64,000 nt of DNA from Xylocopilactobacillus apis (GTDB lineage: Bacteria > Bacillota > Bacilli > Lactobacillales > Lactobacillaceae): positions 1,960,001 through 2,024,000 of the forward strand of contig NZ_AP026801.1 in NCBI RefSeq assembly GCF_033095965.1, given 5' to 3'. Positions 27,131-34,483 of the stretch are shown here, one piece after another. Position 1 is the first letter of the stretch; every line of letters begins with the position of its first letter. A program made the translations under genes and the position numbers. The notes below the pieces were generated by a model that saw nothing but the letters and a program-made list of their open reading frames with translations, did no database searches and was not told the DNA's origin.

Positions 27131-29638
27131 TTATTCTCCCGCCTTTAGTGCTTCCACCATATCGATGGAACGCAATTTTACATGGGTTATTATTGTGACA
27201 GCTAAAGTAAACACGATAGTTAAAACTGCCGCCAAGACATAAGAAAATGGTTTGATGACTAAAGGAAATACAACATTTTCCATTGCCGCCTGCTGTAAGA
27301 TGAAGTTTGTTAATTCATAACCAATCCCCCAACCAAAAACTATGCCAAAAATTGTAAAAATAATATTCTCTCTTGCTACATACATTGTAACTTCATTATC
27401 ATAAAAACCTAAAACTTTAATCGTTGAAAGCTCACGCATTCGTTCTGAAATATTAATATTTGTCAAATTATATAAAACAATGAAATCCAATAACCCTGAT
27501 AAAAGAACAAAAATCAAGACGACTGCGTTTAAATTACTGATCGAATCATTTTGTTTTTTAATCTCTTGCGCCGTAAATGAAGTGCTGACTACTTCTTTAG
27601 TTGCCAAAAGCTTTTGAGCTAAACGATCATTAAGATTTGTCGACATTTTATCGGTCTTAACCATTAAAGAGTTCACTTTAGGCTCTTTCAATGCAATTTT
27701 CTGATAATAATTGGAAGATAAATAAATATAATTTCCCAAGTAATTCTCAGCAACTCCTGCAATATGAACTTTTAGTTTTTGACCTTGATCGGTTAATTGA
27801 ATTTCAGATCCCGCTTTAAGATGAAAATCTTCGGCAATTTTAGAAGTAATTATTGCTCCTTGATCATTTAACTTCTTCGTTGATAAAAGATGAATATAAT
27901 GCTTAAAACTGTCTTTATTTGGCACCACCTGCATTGTTAAATCTTGATTTGTTTTATCTGGCTGATGGAGAGTGACTGTTTTCGTGGTTAACGCGAAACT
28001 GCTTTTAACTTTAGGATTTGCTTTCAATTCATTTTGAACAGTTCTCACATTCCCATTGGGCTTTAAAATTACTAATGCCTGATAATTAGTAATTGGACCA
28101 AACTGCTTGGCAGACACTGAACTAAGAGAATCTTTTAATCCCGTTCCCGCCAAAAGTAACCCTGTACAGCCGCTAATGCCAATCACCGCCATAATCATCC
28201 GGGACTTGTAACGAAAAATATTACGCATTGTCAGTTTATGATTGAAACTTAAACGTGACCAAATAATAGTGATCCGTTCCAACAAAATCCGCTTTCCCGG
28301 CTTCGGTGATTTAGGCACCATCAGCGTGGCAGGCTTTTCTCTTAACTCACTAGTTAAAGCAATCATTGCAGCTCCCACAGCTGCTAAGAAAAACACAACT
28401 GCAGCAATGGTAATTGAGGGCCAATCAAAAACAAATGCAACATGTCTAATACTATATCGTTCACTGCAAAGAACAAAGATAATCGCTGTTAAAATGTAAG
28501 TTCCAATTAAAATCCCGACCGTAACCCCAATTATCGATGCCAAAATGGTATAAATTAAATACTTAAATGAAATCTCAGATTTGCGGTATCCTAAGGCTTT
28601 TATGACCCCAATTTCACGGCGGTTATTTTCAACCATCCGGGTCATCGTTGTAAATGTAATCAAGGCGGCAATGAAAAAGAAGAAAACGGGAAAAACATTC
28701 GCAATCGCTGCAATCCGATCTGCTAAATTGCCATATTCGGCAAATCCCGGATTATCAAAACGATCTTGATAAGTATAAACTGGCTTAACAATGGCTTTTT
28801 TCTTAGATTGGATCTCCTTCTCCTGAACTACATCTTTAGTTGGAGGTTGCTTCTGAAGTTTAATTTGCGCTTCACTTAACTGCTCATCAAATTGCCTAAG
28901 AAGTTCATTTAACCGTTCTTGCGGTCGATTTTTTAAGGTTTTTTTTAAGCGGGCAATATCTTTTTTGACAGCTTTTTTATACGACTCAGAATAAGTAGAC
29001 TTATTTTTTAAATCGGCAAAAGAAACTTGAATTAATGATTTAACCGGTGTACTAAAGGCGGACTCGCTTAAATAAGCAAAATAATCAACCTGGCCTTTCC
29101 CGACATTAGCATAACCTTTTTCTTCATTGTTAATAAAAAGCGGTGACTTCACAAAACCAACAATTTTAAATTGATGATTGTTAATTTGCGTACTCTTGAT
29201 TTTAAATTGATCGCCTAAATGATAATCTTTTTTGGCTTGGTCATCGAGAACAATTTCTTTATTTGTCCGAGGCAAACGACCCGCCGTGACGGACAGTTTA
29301 TTCTGTTGTGCTTTAGCATTGTATGAAAGAAGATGAAAAACCTCATTTTTTTGAGGATCATTATAAAAAAGCTGATAACCGGCCTCAACAGAAGCACCCT
29401 TTACTTTCTTGAGCACTTTAAGATCCTTGTTTGTAAATCCAGCCGTCGAAACAATTTGAACATCAGAAAGATTCTGCTTTAGAACTTCTCGATTGGCAGA
29501 GTTTTGAAGGACCGGGCCACCTGCTTTCACCCCAACAAACAACATTGCACCTAACATAATAATTAAGACAATTGCCATAAATTGACCTTTGGTTCTAGCT
29601 ATTTCACGAAAGCTTGCTTTTAAATACGTTTTCTTCAT
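27131..29638 (-). CDS. Large FtsX-type ABC transporter permease, no ATPase alongside
   Basis: 835-residue membrane protein. An N-terminal helix (GQFMAIVLIIMLGAMLFVG) precedes a large extracytoplasmic region (about 40-300) that includes a Lys/Gln-rich helical stretch. A first FtsX domain with three helices follows (about 315-430; REIGVIKALGYRKSEI). A second helix (MIMAVIGISGCTGLLLAG), a second extracytoplasmic domain and a final FtsX domain (RELSTIKVLGFYDNEVTMY) complete it. This is the two-domain permease layout that works with a LolD/MacB-type ATPase, but none is next to it. The second of two adjacent ATG codons is chosen because GGAG lies 6 bases before it. Confidence 0.87.
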   Translation of the reverse strand: MKKTYLKASFREIARTKGQFMAIVLIIMLGAMLFVGVKAGGPVLQNSANREVLKQNLSDVQIVSTAGFTNKDLKVLKKVKGASVEAGYQLFYNDPQKNEVFHLLSYNAKAQQNKLSVTAGRLPRTNKEIVLDDQAKKDYHLGDQFKIKSTQINNHQFKIVGFVKSPLFINNEEKGYANVGKGQVDYFAYLSESAFSTPVKSLIQVSFADLKNKSTYSESYKKAVKKDIARLKKTLKNRPQERLNELLRQFDEQLSEAQIKLQKQPPTKDVVQEKEIQSKKKAIVKPVYTYQDRFDNPGFAEYGNLADRIAAIANVFPVFFFFIAALITFTTMTRMVENNRREIGVIKALGYRKSEISFKYLIYTILASIIGVTVGILIGTYILTAIIFVLCSERYSIRHVAFVFDWPSITIAAVVFFLAAVGAAMIALTSELREKPATLMVPKSPKPGKRILLERITIIWSRLSFNHKLTMRNIFRYKSRMIMAVIGISGCTGLLLAGTGLKDSLSSVSAKQFGPITNYQALVILKPNGNVRTVQNELKANPKVKSSFALTTKTVTLHQPDKTNQDLTMQVVPNKDSFKHYIHLLSTKKLNDQGAIITSKIAEDFHLKAGSEIQLTDQGQKLKVHIAGVAENYLGNYIYLSSNYYQKIALKEPKVNSLMVKTDKMSTNLNDRLAQKLLATKEVVSTSFTAQEIKKQNDSISNLNAVVLIFVLLSGLLDFIVLYNLTNINISERMRELSTIKVLGFYDNEVTMYVARENIIFTIFGIVFGWGIGYELTNFILQQAAMENVVFPLVIKPFSYVLAAVLTIVFTLAVTIITHVKLRSIDMVEALKAGE

Positions 29639-29695
29639 CATCTTCTCCAGTTAAGAAACTGTTATATCATAATTTCTTATCAAAAGACAGCTAAA

Positions 29696-29722
29696 ACAAA
29701 AAACGCCTCAAATGAGACGTTT
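29696..29722 (-). terminator. Intrinsic terminator of the lipoprotein gene
   Basis: AAACGTCTCA pairs with TGAGGCGTTT on the minus strand, then a T run. Confidence 0.82.
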
Positions 29723-29725
29723 AAT

Positions 29726-30502
29726 TTAGTGGGGCATGATAAATTTATCAACTGAATTAAATTGACTATAAGTGATTTTCCCGTCATATTTAATCTGTGA
29801 CTTGTTTGCATCTTGTAAAGTGATTTGATAAGTAATCTTCTCAGGTCTTAACGTCTGATGGTCAAAAGTTGCTTGATACGTAAAATTTTTCACTTGATCC
29901 TGATTTAACGCTGCATTAAAAATAGCTGGAGATTTTAATGTGTTAATTGCCAAAAGATCGCCAATTTGATTTTTTATTTGACTGACATTGCCTTTAAAAG
30001 TAACTACGTAATCTTTACCTTGACGGCTCAATTTTAAATCTTTTGCCGAATTTTTAAAAATTGTATCTGTCACATTAGATACTCGCTGAAACATTGCTTT
30101 TGAATCTATCTTTTGAGATTTAAGGTCATTAGAAGTCCATGAACTGCCTGAAAGCTGATAAATGTTTTTCTGATCTAAATAAGCCGTTTGGGAAGTCCCA
30201 GCTCCTTTATTAGTCGTTTCATCAGTAACAACCTGAATATTAAGAGGCTTTTTAAGGTAGGAACTTGAGTTTTGGTCAATTACCTTGTTATTACCCTCAC
30301 TCAATTGAACCTTACTAACAACATGAAAACTTTTTAGTTTAGATTCTGCAGAGCTGCTTTTAGCAAGAACCTCTGATAAATTTAATTTCTTTTGTTCAGA
30401 AGCACTTTCACCTTTTGAGCTGTTACTTGAACAGGCACTTAACCCCAAACTTAAAAACGCAAGCCCCGCAAATGCATAATATTTAATCGATTTACTTTTC
30501 AC
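29726..30502 (-). CDS. Secreted lipoprotein, DUF6612/LppX-like
   Basis: About 258 residues from GTG 30502, preferred over an upstream in-frame codon because AAAGGAA lies about 10 bases before it and a normal signal peptide follows. The lipobox is LGLSAC followed by a Ser/Lys-rich linker. The remainder is beta-rich, with repeated T-x-x-Q-T/TYQ patterns seen in LppX/DUF6612-type lipid-binding-like lipoproteins (FHVVSKVQLSEGNNKV; YQATFDHQTLRPEKITYQI). Ligand unknown. It is downstream of the GH25-epimerase unit on the same strand. Confidence 0.75.
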   Translation of the reverse strand: MKSKSIKYYAFAGLAFLSLGLSACSSNSSKGESASEQKKLNLSEVLAKSSSAESKLKSFHVVSKVQLSEGNNKVIDQNSSSYLKKPLNIQVVTDETTNKGAGTSQTAYLDQKNIYQLSGSSWTSNDLKSQKIDSKAMFQRVSNVTDTIFKNSAKDLKLSRQGKDYVVTFKGNVSQIKNQIGDLLAINTLKSPAIFNAALNQDQVKNFTYQATFDHQTLRPEKITYQITLQDANKSQIKYDGKITYSQFNSVDKFIMPH

Positions 30503-30572
30503 TAAATAAAAATTCCTTTCCCTTATAAAATAAAAAACGCATCTACTACCATAAGCCAAAAAGACTTATTTG

Positions 30573-31229
30573 TTAAGCATCTGCGACTGTAAATCGCTCG
30601 TTATGATAATGAGGAGACTCAATTTCGTTCAAAATAGCAAGCGCCATTGTCTTTGAAGAAGTTACCGACTGACCCTGATCGTTCTTTAACAAAACATCCT
30701 TACCTATTAAATAATTCTTAGATGCTGGTCCGGGCTGAAAAGTTAAAGCCGGAGAAACACCGACCCAATTGATAGAAACTGCTGTCCGTAGAAAATCAAG
30801 TTCTTGTTTTTGAGCCCGCGGAATTGCTATAAATGAAGCTGAGTTGGGATCTTGTTCTATCATATCAAGCACCAAATCATCATCTTTTTCACTTTTTTTA
30901 AGACTCGCAGCTCCTAAAATAAAAAACAAACGAGTATGATCATCACCTTGAAACAGATCAACTAATTTTTGAGCCAGTTCAAGGTGAAGATGAGCTTTTG
31001 TTGGCGTTACTGCAAAAGCATTAACAATAATATCAATGCCGTTAAAATCGTCTTTTGTCAAATCAAAAGCATCTTTTCTTAAAGTTTCTACTTGCGGTAC
31101 TTCTTCTTTTAATTTATTTAAATGATCTGAATTAGTCGCAATGGCTAAAACTTGATGCCCTCTTTGAACAGCAAGAGATGTTACTTCCAGGCCAGCCATT
31201 CCCGTTGCGCCAATTATTGCTAAATTCAT
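30573..31229 (-). CDS. NAD(P)-binding Rossmann protein (atypical SDR)
   Basis: 218 residues. The N-terminal dinucleotide motif is AIIGATGMAGLEV (GATGxxG), followed by IDIIVNAFAVTP. This fits the NAD(P)-binding SDR_a5/YwnB-like group, whose substrates are mostly unknown. AGGAG lies in the last codons of the GH25 gene, and the ATG is one base after that gene's stop, so it is translationally coupled to a secreted muramidase. That pairing is functionally unexplained. Confidence 0.8.
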   Translation of the reverse strand: MNLAIIGATGMAGLEVTSLAVQRGHQVLAIATNSDHLNKLKEEVPQVETLRKDAFDLTKDDFNGIDIIVNAFAVTPTKAHLHLELAQKLVDLFQGDDHTRLFFILGAASLKKSEKDDDLVLDMIEQDPNSASFIAIPRAQKQELDFLRTAVSINWVGVSPALTFQPGPASKNYLIGKDVLLKNDQGQSVTSSKTMALAILNEIESPHYHNERFTVADA

Positions 31230-31230
31230 C

Positions 31231-32388
31231 TTAAGCTCCTGGATTTAATTTGGTAAAACCGTTCGGATTAGTGGTATATTTGGCCTGAATCCACTGATTT
31301 TTTCCTAATTGATACCAATATTCACCATTTACCTTCACCTGAGCAATTATTTTCCAATCACTGCCGTCAAGTAAATATCGCCCTGTGGGTTTACGCGTAT
31401 AAACATCATAACCATTCCAAAGGGTAATTCCGTAACCTGAAATATAATTAATCGTCGCAATTGGTGCCCCGTTCGGATTACTATTAGGATAGACAGTTCT
31501 TACATTTGAGTAACCTTTGGAATTAGAGGTGTATTTTGCTTGAATCCACTGATTATTGCCAACCGCATACCAATATTCACCTTTATATTTGGCTTGAAGC
31601 ACTACCTTCCAGGAAGTCCCATGTTTCAAATATTTACCTGTTTGTTTGCGCGTATTTAAATCATAGCCATTCCATACCACAATTCCATAACTAGGACGGT
31701 ATTTAACAGTTGTTACTGCTTCATTAGATCTAATTTGATTGGTAAATAAACCGCCATAATCGTAACTAGCATCAACGTGCAGTCCTTTAAACTGGTTTGT
31801 ATACTGCCAAGCAGTAATATTGGATAATCCTGGAGTCGTTACGTTATAGTGTGCAACCCAGGTTGGATAGTTACGCGGAAGTTTATTGTACCAAAACCAA
31901 GAAGCCATCGAGTACACAACTTGATTATGATAACCAAGACGTGCTAATTCTTGTTGGAAAGTAACCGTATCAGCGTAAGGATTTTTAAGACTTGCATGTT
32001 CGACATCAGCCACCATGACCGTATCTTTACTTAAGCCATATTTTTGAGCCTGAGCAGCAAAAAATTGAGCTTCAGCTTTAGCTCCAGCTGCTCCGTTATA
32101 TTTAGCATAATGGTAAACACTGACTTTTAAACCGCGATTCCAAGCAGCTCTAATCTGGTTTCCTGCTTTTGGATTCGTATAATTAGAGGGTCTAGCATTG
32201 CCCCCTGTGAGCTTAACTACTACACCCGTAATGCCATAATCAACCAGCTGATCGATAAATCCCTGCGTATCTGGCTGCCATTCAGATACGTCAACAAATT
32301 GACTAGCTGCTTGAGTATTAACTGTATTAATTCCTAAAACTGCTATTAACAATAACAGCAGTCTAGATAAATGATATTTACGCTTAAT
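31231..32388 (-). CDS. Secreted GH25 muramidase with two C-terminal wall-binding repeats; probable ATT start
   Basis: Hydrolyses the glycan backbone of peptidoglycan. A signal peptide (IKRKYHLSRLLLLLIAVLG to NTQAA) precedes a GH25 domain of about 190 residues: VDVSEWQ, the DxE pair in VADVEHASL, and AAWNRGLKVSVYHYAKYNGA are visible. Two repeats of about 75 residues end the protein, each with WNGYD-x2-TRK-x-TG-x-YL and GEYWY-x2-G-x-NQWIQAKYT, resembling SH3-like/SLAP cell-surface modules. An in-frame ATG at 32424 lies in the probable -10 box and has no Shine-Dalgarno. A perfect AAGGAGG (32403-32397) sits eight bases before the in-frame ATT at 32388, which I take as the likely start; product about 385 residues. 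Confidence 0.85.
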   Translation of the reverse strand: MKRKYHLSRLLLLLIAVLGINTVNTQAASQFVDVSEWQPDTQGFIDQLVDYGITGVVVKLTGGNARPSNYTNPKAGNQIRAAWNRGLKVSVYHYAKYNGAAGAKAEAQFFAAQAQKYGLSKDTVMVADVEHASLKNPYADTVTFQQELARLGYHNQVVYSMASWFWYNKLPRNYPTWVAHYNVTTPGLSNITAWQYTNQFKGLHVDASYDYGGLFTNQIRSNEAVTTVKYRPSYGIVVWNGYDLNTRKQTGKYLKHGTSWKVVLQAKYKGEYWYAVGNNQWIQAKYTSNSKGYSNVRTVYPNSNPNGAPIATINYISGYGITLWNGYDVYTRKPTGRYLLDGSDWKIIAQVKVNGEYWYQLGKNQWIQAKYTTNPNGFTKLNPGA

Positions 32389-32422
32389 TTTTGGTTCCTC
32401 CTTGACGAATAGTCTATCTTCC

Positions 32423-32467
32423 ATTGTACTAAAAGTAAGTATTACTGTTCATTACAATTCGTTAACA
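32423..32467 (-). promoter_or_regulatory. GH25 promoter with WalR-type box
   Basis: On the minus strand TGTTAA-CGAAT-TGTAAT (32467-32451) is a perfect match to the WalR consensus TGTWAH-N5-TGTWAH. Downstream are TGAACA (weak -35), 17 bases and TACAAT (32428-32423) as -10. The box lies directly upstream of the -35, an activator position. Confidence 0.72.
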
Positions 32468-32469
32468 GT

Positions 32470-33342
32470 CTATTCATCAGGTTCCACGTGAACATCAACA
32501 TCGTAAATATTGAATTTTTCCTGCAACATTTGTCGAATTTGTTCAGTGATCGCATGACTTTCGCGCACAGACATCTCAGGGTCAATTGCAATGATTAAAT
32601 CAAGATAAATATTACTCCCCGAAGATCGTCCTTTAATGCTTTTTATTCCCCCGACCCCTTTAATATCGTTTATTGCAATAATATAATCATCAAAATCACG
32701 ATCGTCAAAACCATCTGATAAATAAAAGGCACTTTCTTTAAAAATCCCAATTGCGGTTCGAAGAATTAGTAAGCCAACTATAATTGCTGTCACGCCATCA
32801 ACCCAACTGAGACCCAATGTAGCAGCAAAAATAGCAATTGCAGTCCCAATACTGGTTAATGAATCATTTCGATTATCTTTTGATGTTGCCCTTAATGCTG
32901 AACTATTAGCGATTTTAGCTAGTTTTCGATTAATAAAATAAACTACAAGCATTACTATTCCGGAAATTAGACCAATAATTGCTGCTAACAAATCTGGCTT
33001 TGTGATTTTACCATCTACTAATCTGGTAAATGATGACAAAATAACGCCAGTACCGACAATGAACATAATAATTGAAGTCACCAAACTTGCTACATTCTCG
33101 ATCTTCCAGTGACCGTAACGATGGTCGTGATCAGCTGGTTTTTGGGCTAACCTTAAACCAATTAAGACGGTAAAAGAAGAAATAATATCAGTAAAATTAT
33201 TAAATCCATCTGCGCTTAATGCTTCAGAATTTCCAATTTTACCAACCACAATTTTAAAAATCGAAATAATCGTATAAGCTGCAATACTAATAATTGCACC
33301 TTTTTCAGCTTTTTTAAAATCTTCAACTTGTGTTTGACTCAA
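32470..33342 (-). CDS. Cation diffusion facilitator (CDF) family efflux protein
   Basis: 290-residue proton-driven divalent-metal exporter. Six transmembrane helices are visible. The metal-site motif of helix 2 is SADGFNNFTDIISS and that of helix 5 is SKDNRNDSLTSIGTA (HxxxD/DxxxD-type sites). The C-terminal cytosolic ferredoxin-like domain ends YDVDVHVEPDE. The Asp-rich DxxxD form resembles Mn/Fe-type CDFs such as MntE/FieF more than zinc-type HxxxD, but specificity is not proven. The start is TTG 33342 with GAGG upstream. A promoter plus terminator-like hairpin lies in the leader. Confidence 0.9.
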   Translation of the reverse strand: MSQTQVEDFKKAEKGAIISIAAYTIISIFKIVVGKIGNSEALSADGFNNFTDIISSFTVLIGLRLAQKPADHDHRYGHWKIENVASLVTSIIMFIVGTGVILSSFTRLVDGKITKPDLLAAIIGLISGIVMLVVYFINRKLAKIANSSALRATSKDNRNDSLTSIGTAIAIFAATLGLSWVDGVTAIIVGLLILRTAIGIFKESAFYLSDGFDDRDFDDYIIAINDIKGVGGIKSIKGRSSGSNIYLDLIIAIDPEMSVRESHAITEQIRQMLQEKFNIYDVDVHVEPDE

Positions 33343-33384
33343 AGCATTGCCTCTTAATTAAACTTACAAAATAGTAAATTGTAA

Positions 33385-33511
33385 AAAAATAAACAGATTC
33401 TCTTTAATTTTTCAAAAAGAATCTGTCAAATAGATTATTGCTTTGAAAACTTTGAGTTTCCGAAACTTTTTAAAGTGAACGTATTATATCTTTTACACTA
33501 ACTTTTTTCAA
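33385..33511 (-). promoter_or_regulatory. Strong promoter followed by a terminator hairpin in the leader of the CDF gene (attenuator or small RNA)
   Basis: On the minus strand TTGAAA (33511-33506), exactly 17 bases and TATAAT (33488-33483) predict a start near 33476. About 50-85 bases on, ACAGATTCT...AGAATCTGT (33426-33393, one internal mismatch) is followed by a T-rich run. A palindrome-like TTACAA-N9-TTGTAA (33364-33384) lies between the hairpin and the Shine-Dalgarno. The rest of the 280-base gap, towards the flavodoxin stop, is AT-rich with nothing recognised. Confidence 0.6.
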
Positions 33512-33624
33512 GCAATAATTAAACAATCAGCTAAATTAACTTCTGTCATTCAAACCCAACTATTAATATCAGTCTTAACTTTTATAAAATTATTTTGCAA
33601 CAAAATGTGTTCCATAAAAATTTA

Positions 33625-34305
33625 TTAAAATCCTAATTTGCTTAACCATTCATCAACATCTTTACGAGATTGTTCAGCTGCTGTCCCTTCTACAGCTAAC
33701 CCGTCAGAAATTTTTGCTTTAGGAAATTGATTCTTTAATGTTTCCTCGGTATCACCCATGCCAGAACCTTTATGTGTTACAAACGGAAAAACATTTTTAT
33801 TATTTAACTTAACATTATCTAAAAACGTCCGTACAACCATTGGATAGCCGCCCCACCATATTGGTGATCCAATAAAGATATTGTCATACTTATTTACATC
33901 AGGTAATTTATTTTTTATTTTTGGTCTCGCATCATCTTTCTGTTCTTTTTCTGCTTGATCAGCTGTTGCTTGAAATCCTTTTGGGTAATCTTTTGCTGGA
34001 ATAATTTCATAGACATCACCACCAATTTTTTGATGAATGAAATTAGCAATCACTTTAGTATGCCCTACTTTTAGCGGTCCATCAGAAACACCATCTTTTC
34101 TTGAAAAATAAACAATTAGATTTTTTCCTTTTTTACTAACCGTTGGCTTTGCAGTCTTGCTTGATTGAGAATTGTTGCTGTTAGATGATCTCGAAGATGA
34201 TTTAGAACTGTTTTTTGAACTACTCCCAGAGATAACATTATAACCAATAAATACTGCTATAACAGCGATAACTACAACGATAAAAGCGATAATTCTTTTT
34301 TTCAT
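33625..34305 (-). CDS. Membrane-anchored, probably extracytoplasmic flavodoxin
   Basis: 226 residues. MKKR precedes one transmembrane helix (IIAFIVVVIAVIAVFIGYNV). A 30-residue Ser/Asn/Lys linker follows, then a flavodoxin_4-type FMN domain: the phosphate loop YFSRKDGVSDG, FIGSPIWWGGYPMVVRTFLD (the tryptophan flavin loop) and VTHKGSGMGDTEETL. There is no lipobox or cleavage site, so it should stay anchored, and the positive-inside rule places the flavodoxin outside. AAAGGAA precedes the ATG. It is divergent from the flavocytochrome reductase and shares symmetrical promoters with it, suggesting a joint electron-transfer role. Confidence 0.83.
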   Translation of the reverse strand: MKKRIIAFIVVVIAVIAVFIGYNVISGSSSKNSSKSSSRSSNSNNSQSSKTAKPTVSKKGKNLIVYFSRKDGVSDGPLKVGHTKVIANFIHQKIGGDVYEIIPAKDYPKGFQATADQAEKEQKDDARPKIKNKLPDVNKYDNIFIGSPIWWGGYPMVVRTFLDNVKLNNKNVFPFVTHKGSGMGDTEETLKNQFPKAKISDGLAVEGTAAEQSRKDVDEWLSKLGF

Positions 34306-34378
34306 TAATTAATTCCTTTCAATTCTTTTTACTACAAGCAAATTAGATATATCTACTATATTCACTTGTTTGTCGACC

Positions 34379-34455
34379 AGTATACAGGCTAGTGTATAGG
34401 CGAAGGCAAGAGTTTTCTAAAAACTTGCCTTAGACCCTACTTTAGGCCTTATAGT
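34379..34455. promoter_or_regulatory. Back-to-back divergent promoters with 19-bp spacers (MerR-type architecture)
   Basis: Plus strand: TTGCCT (34425-34430), 19 bases, TATAGT (34450-34455), reading into the reductase gene. Minus strand: TTGCCT (34409-34404), 19 bases, TATACT (34384-34379), reading into the flavodoxin gene. The two -35 regions form the perfect inverted repeat AAGGCAAG...CTTGCCTT (34403-34410/34424-34431). A partial dyad GCCTTA/TTTAGGC (34427-34432/34441-34447) lies across the plus-strand -35 and spacer. Overlong 19-bp spacers with dyads are characteristic of MerR-family activator promoters. No merR gene is in the window. Confidence 0.72.
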
Positions 34456-34483
34456 TCTAGTAAATATATAATTGAGAGGATTT

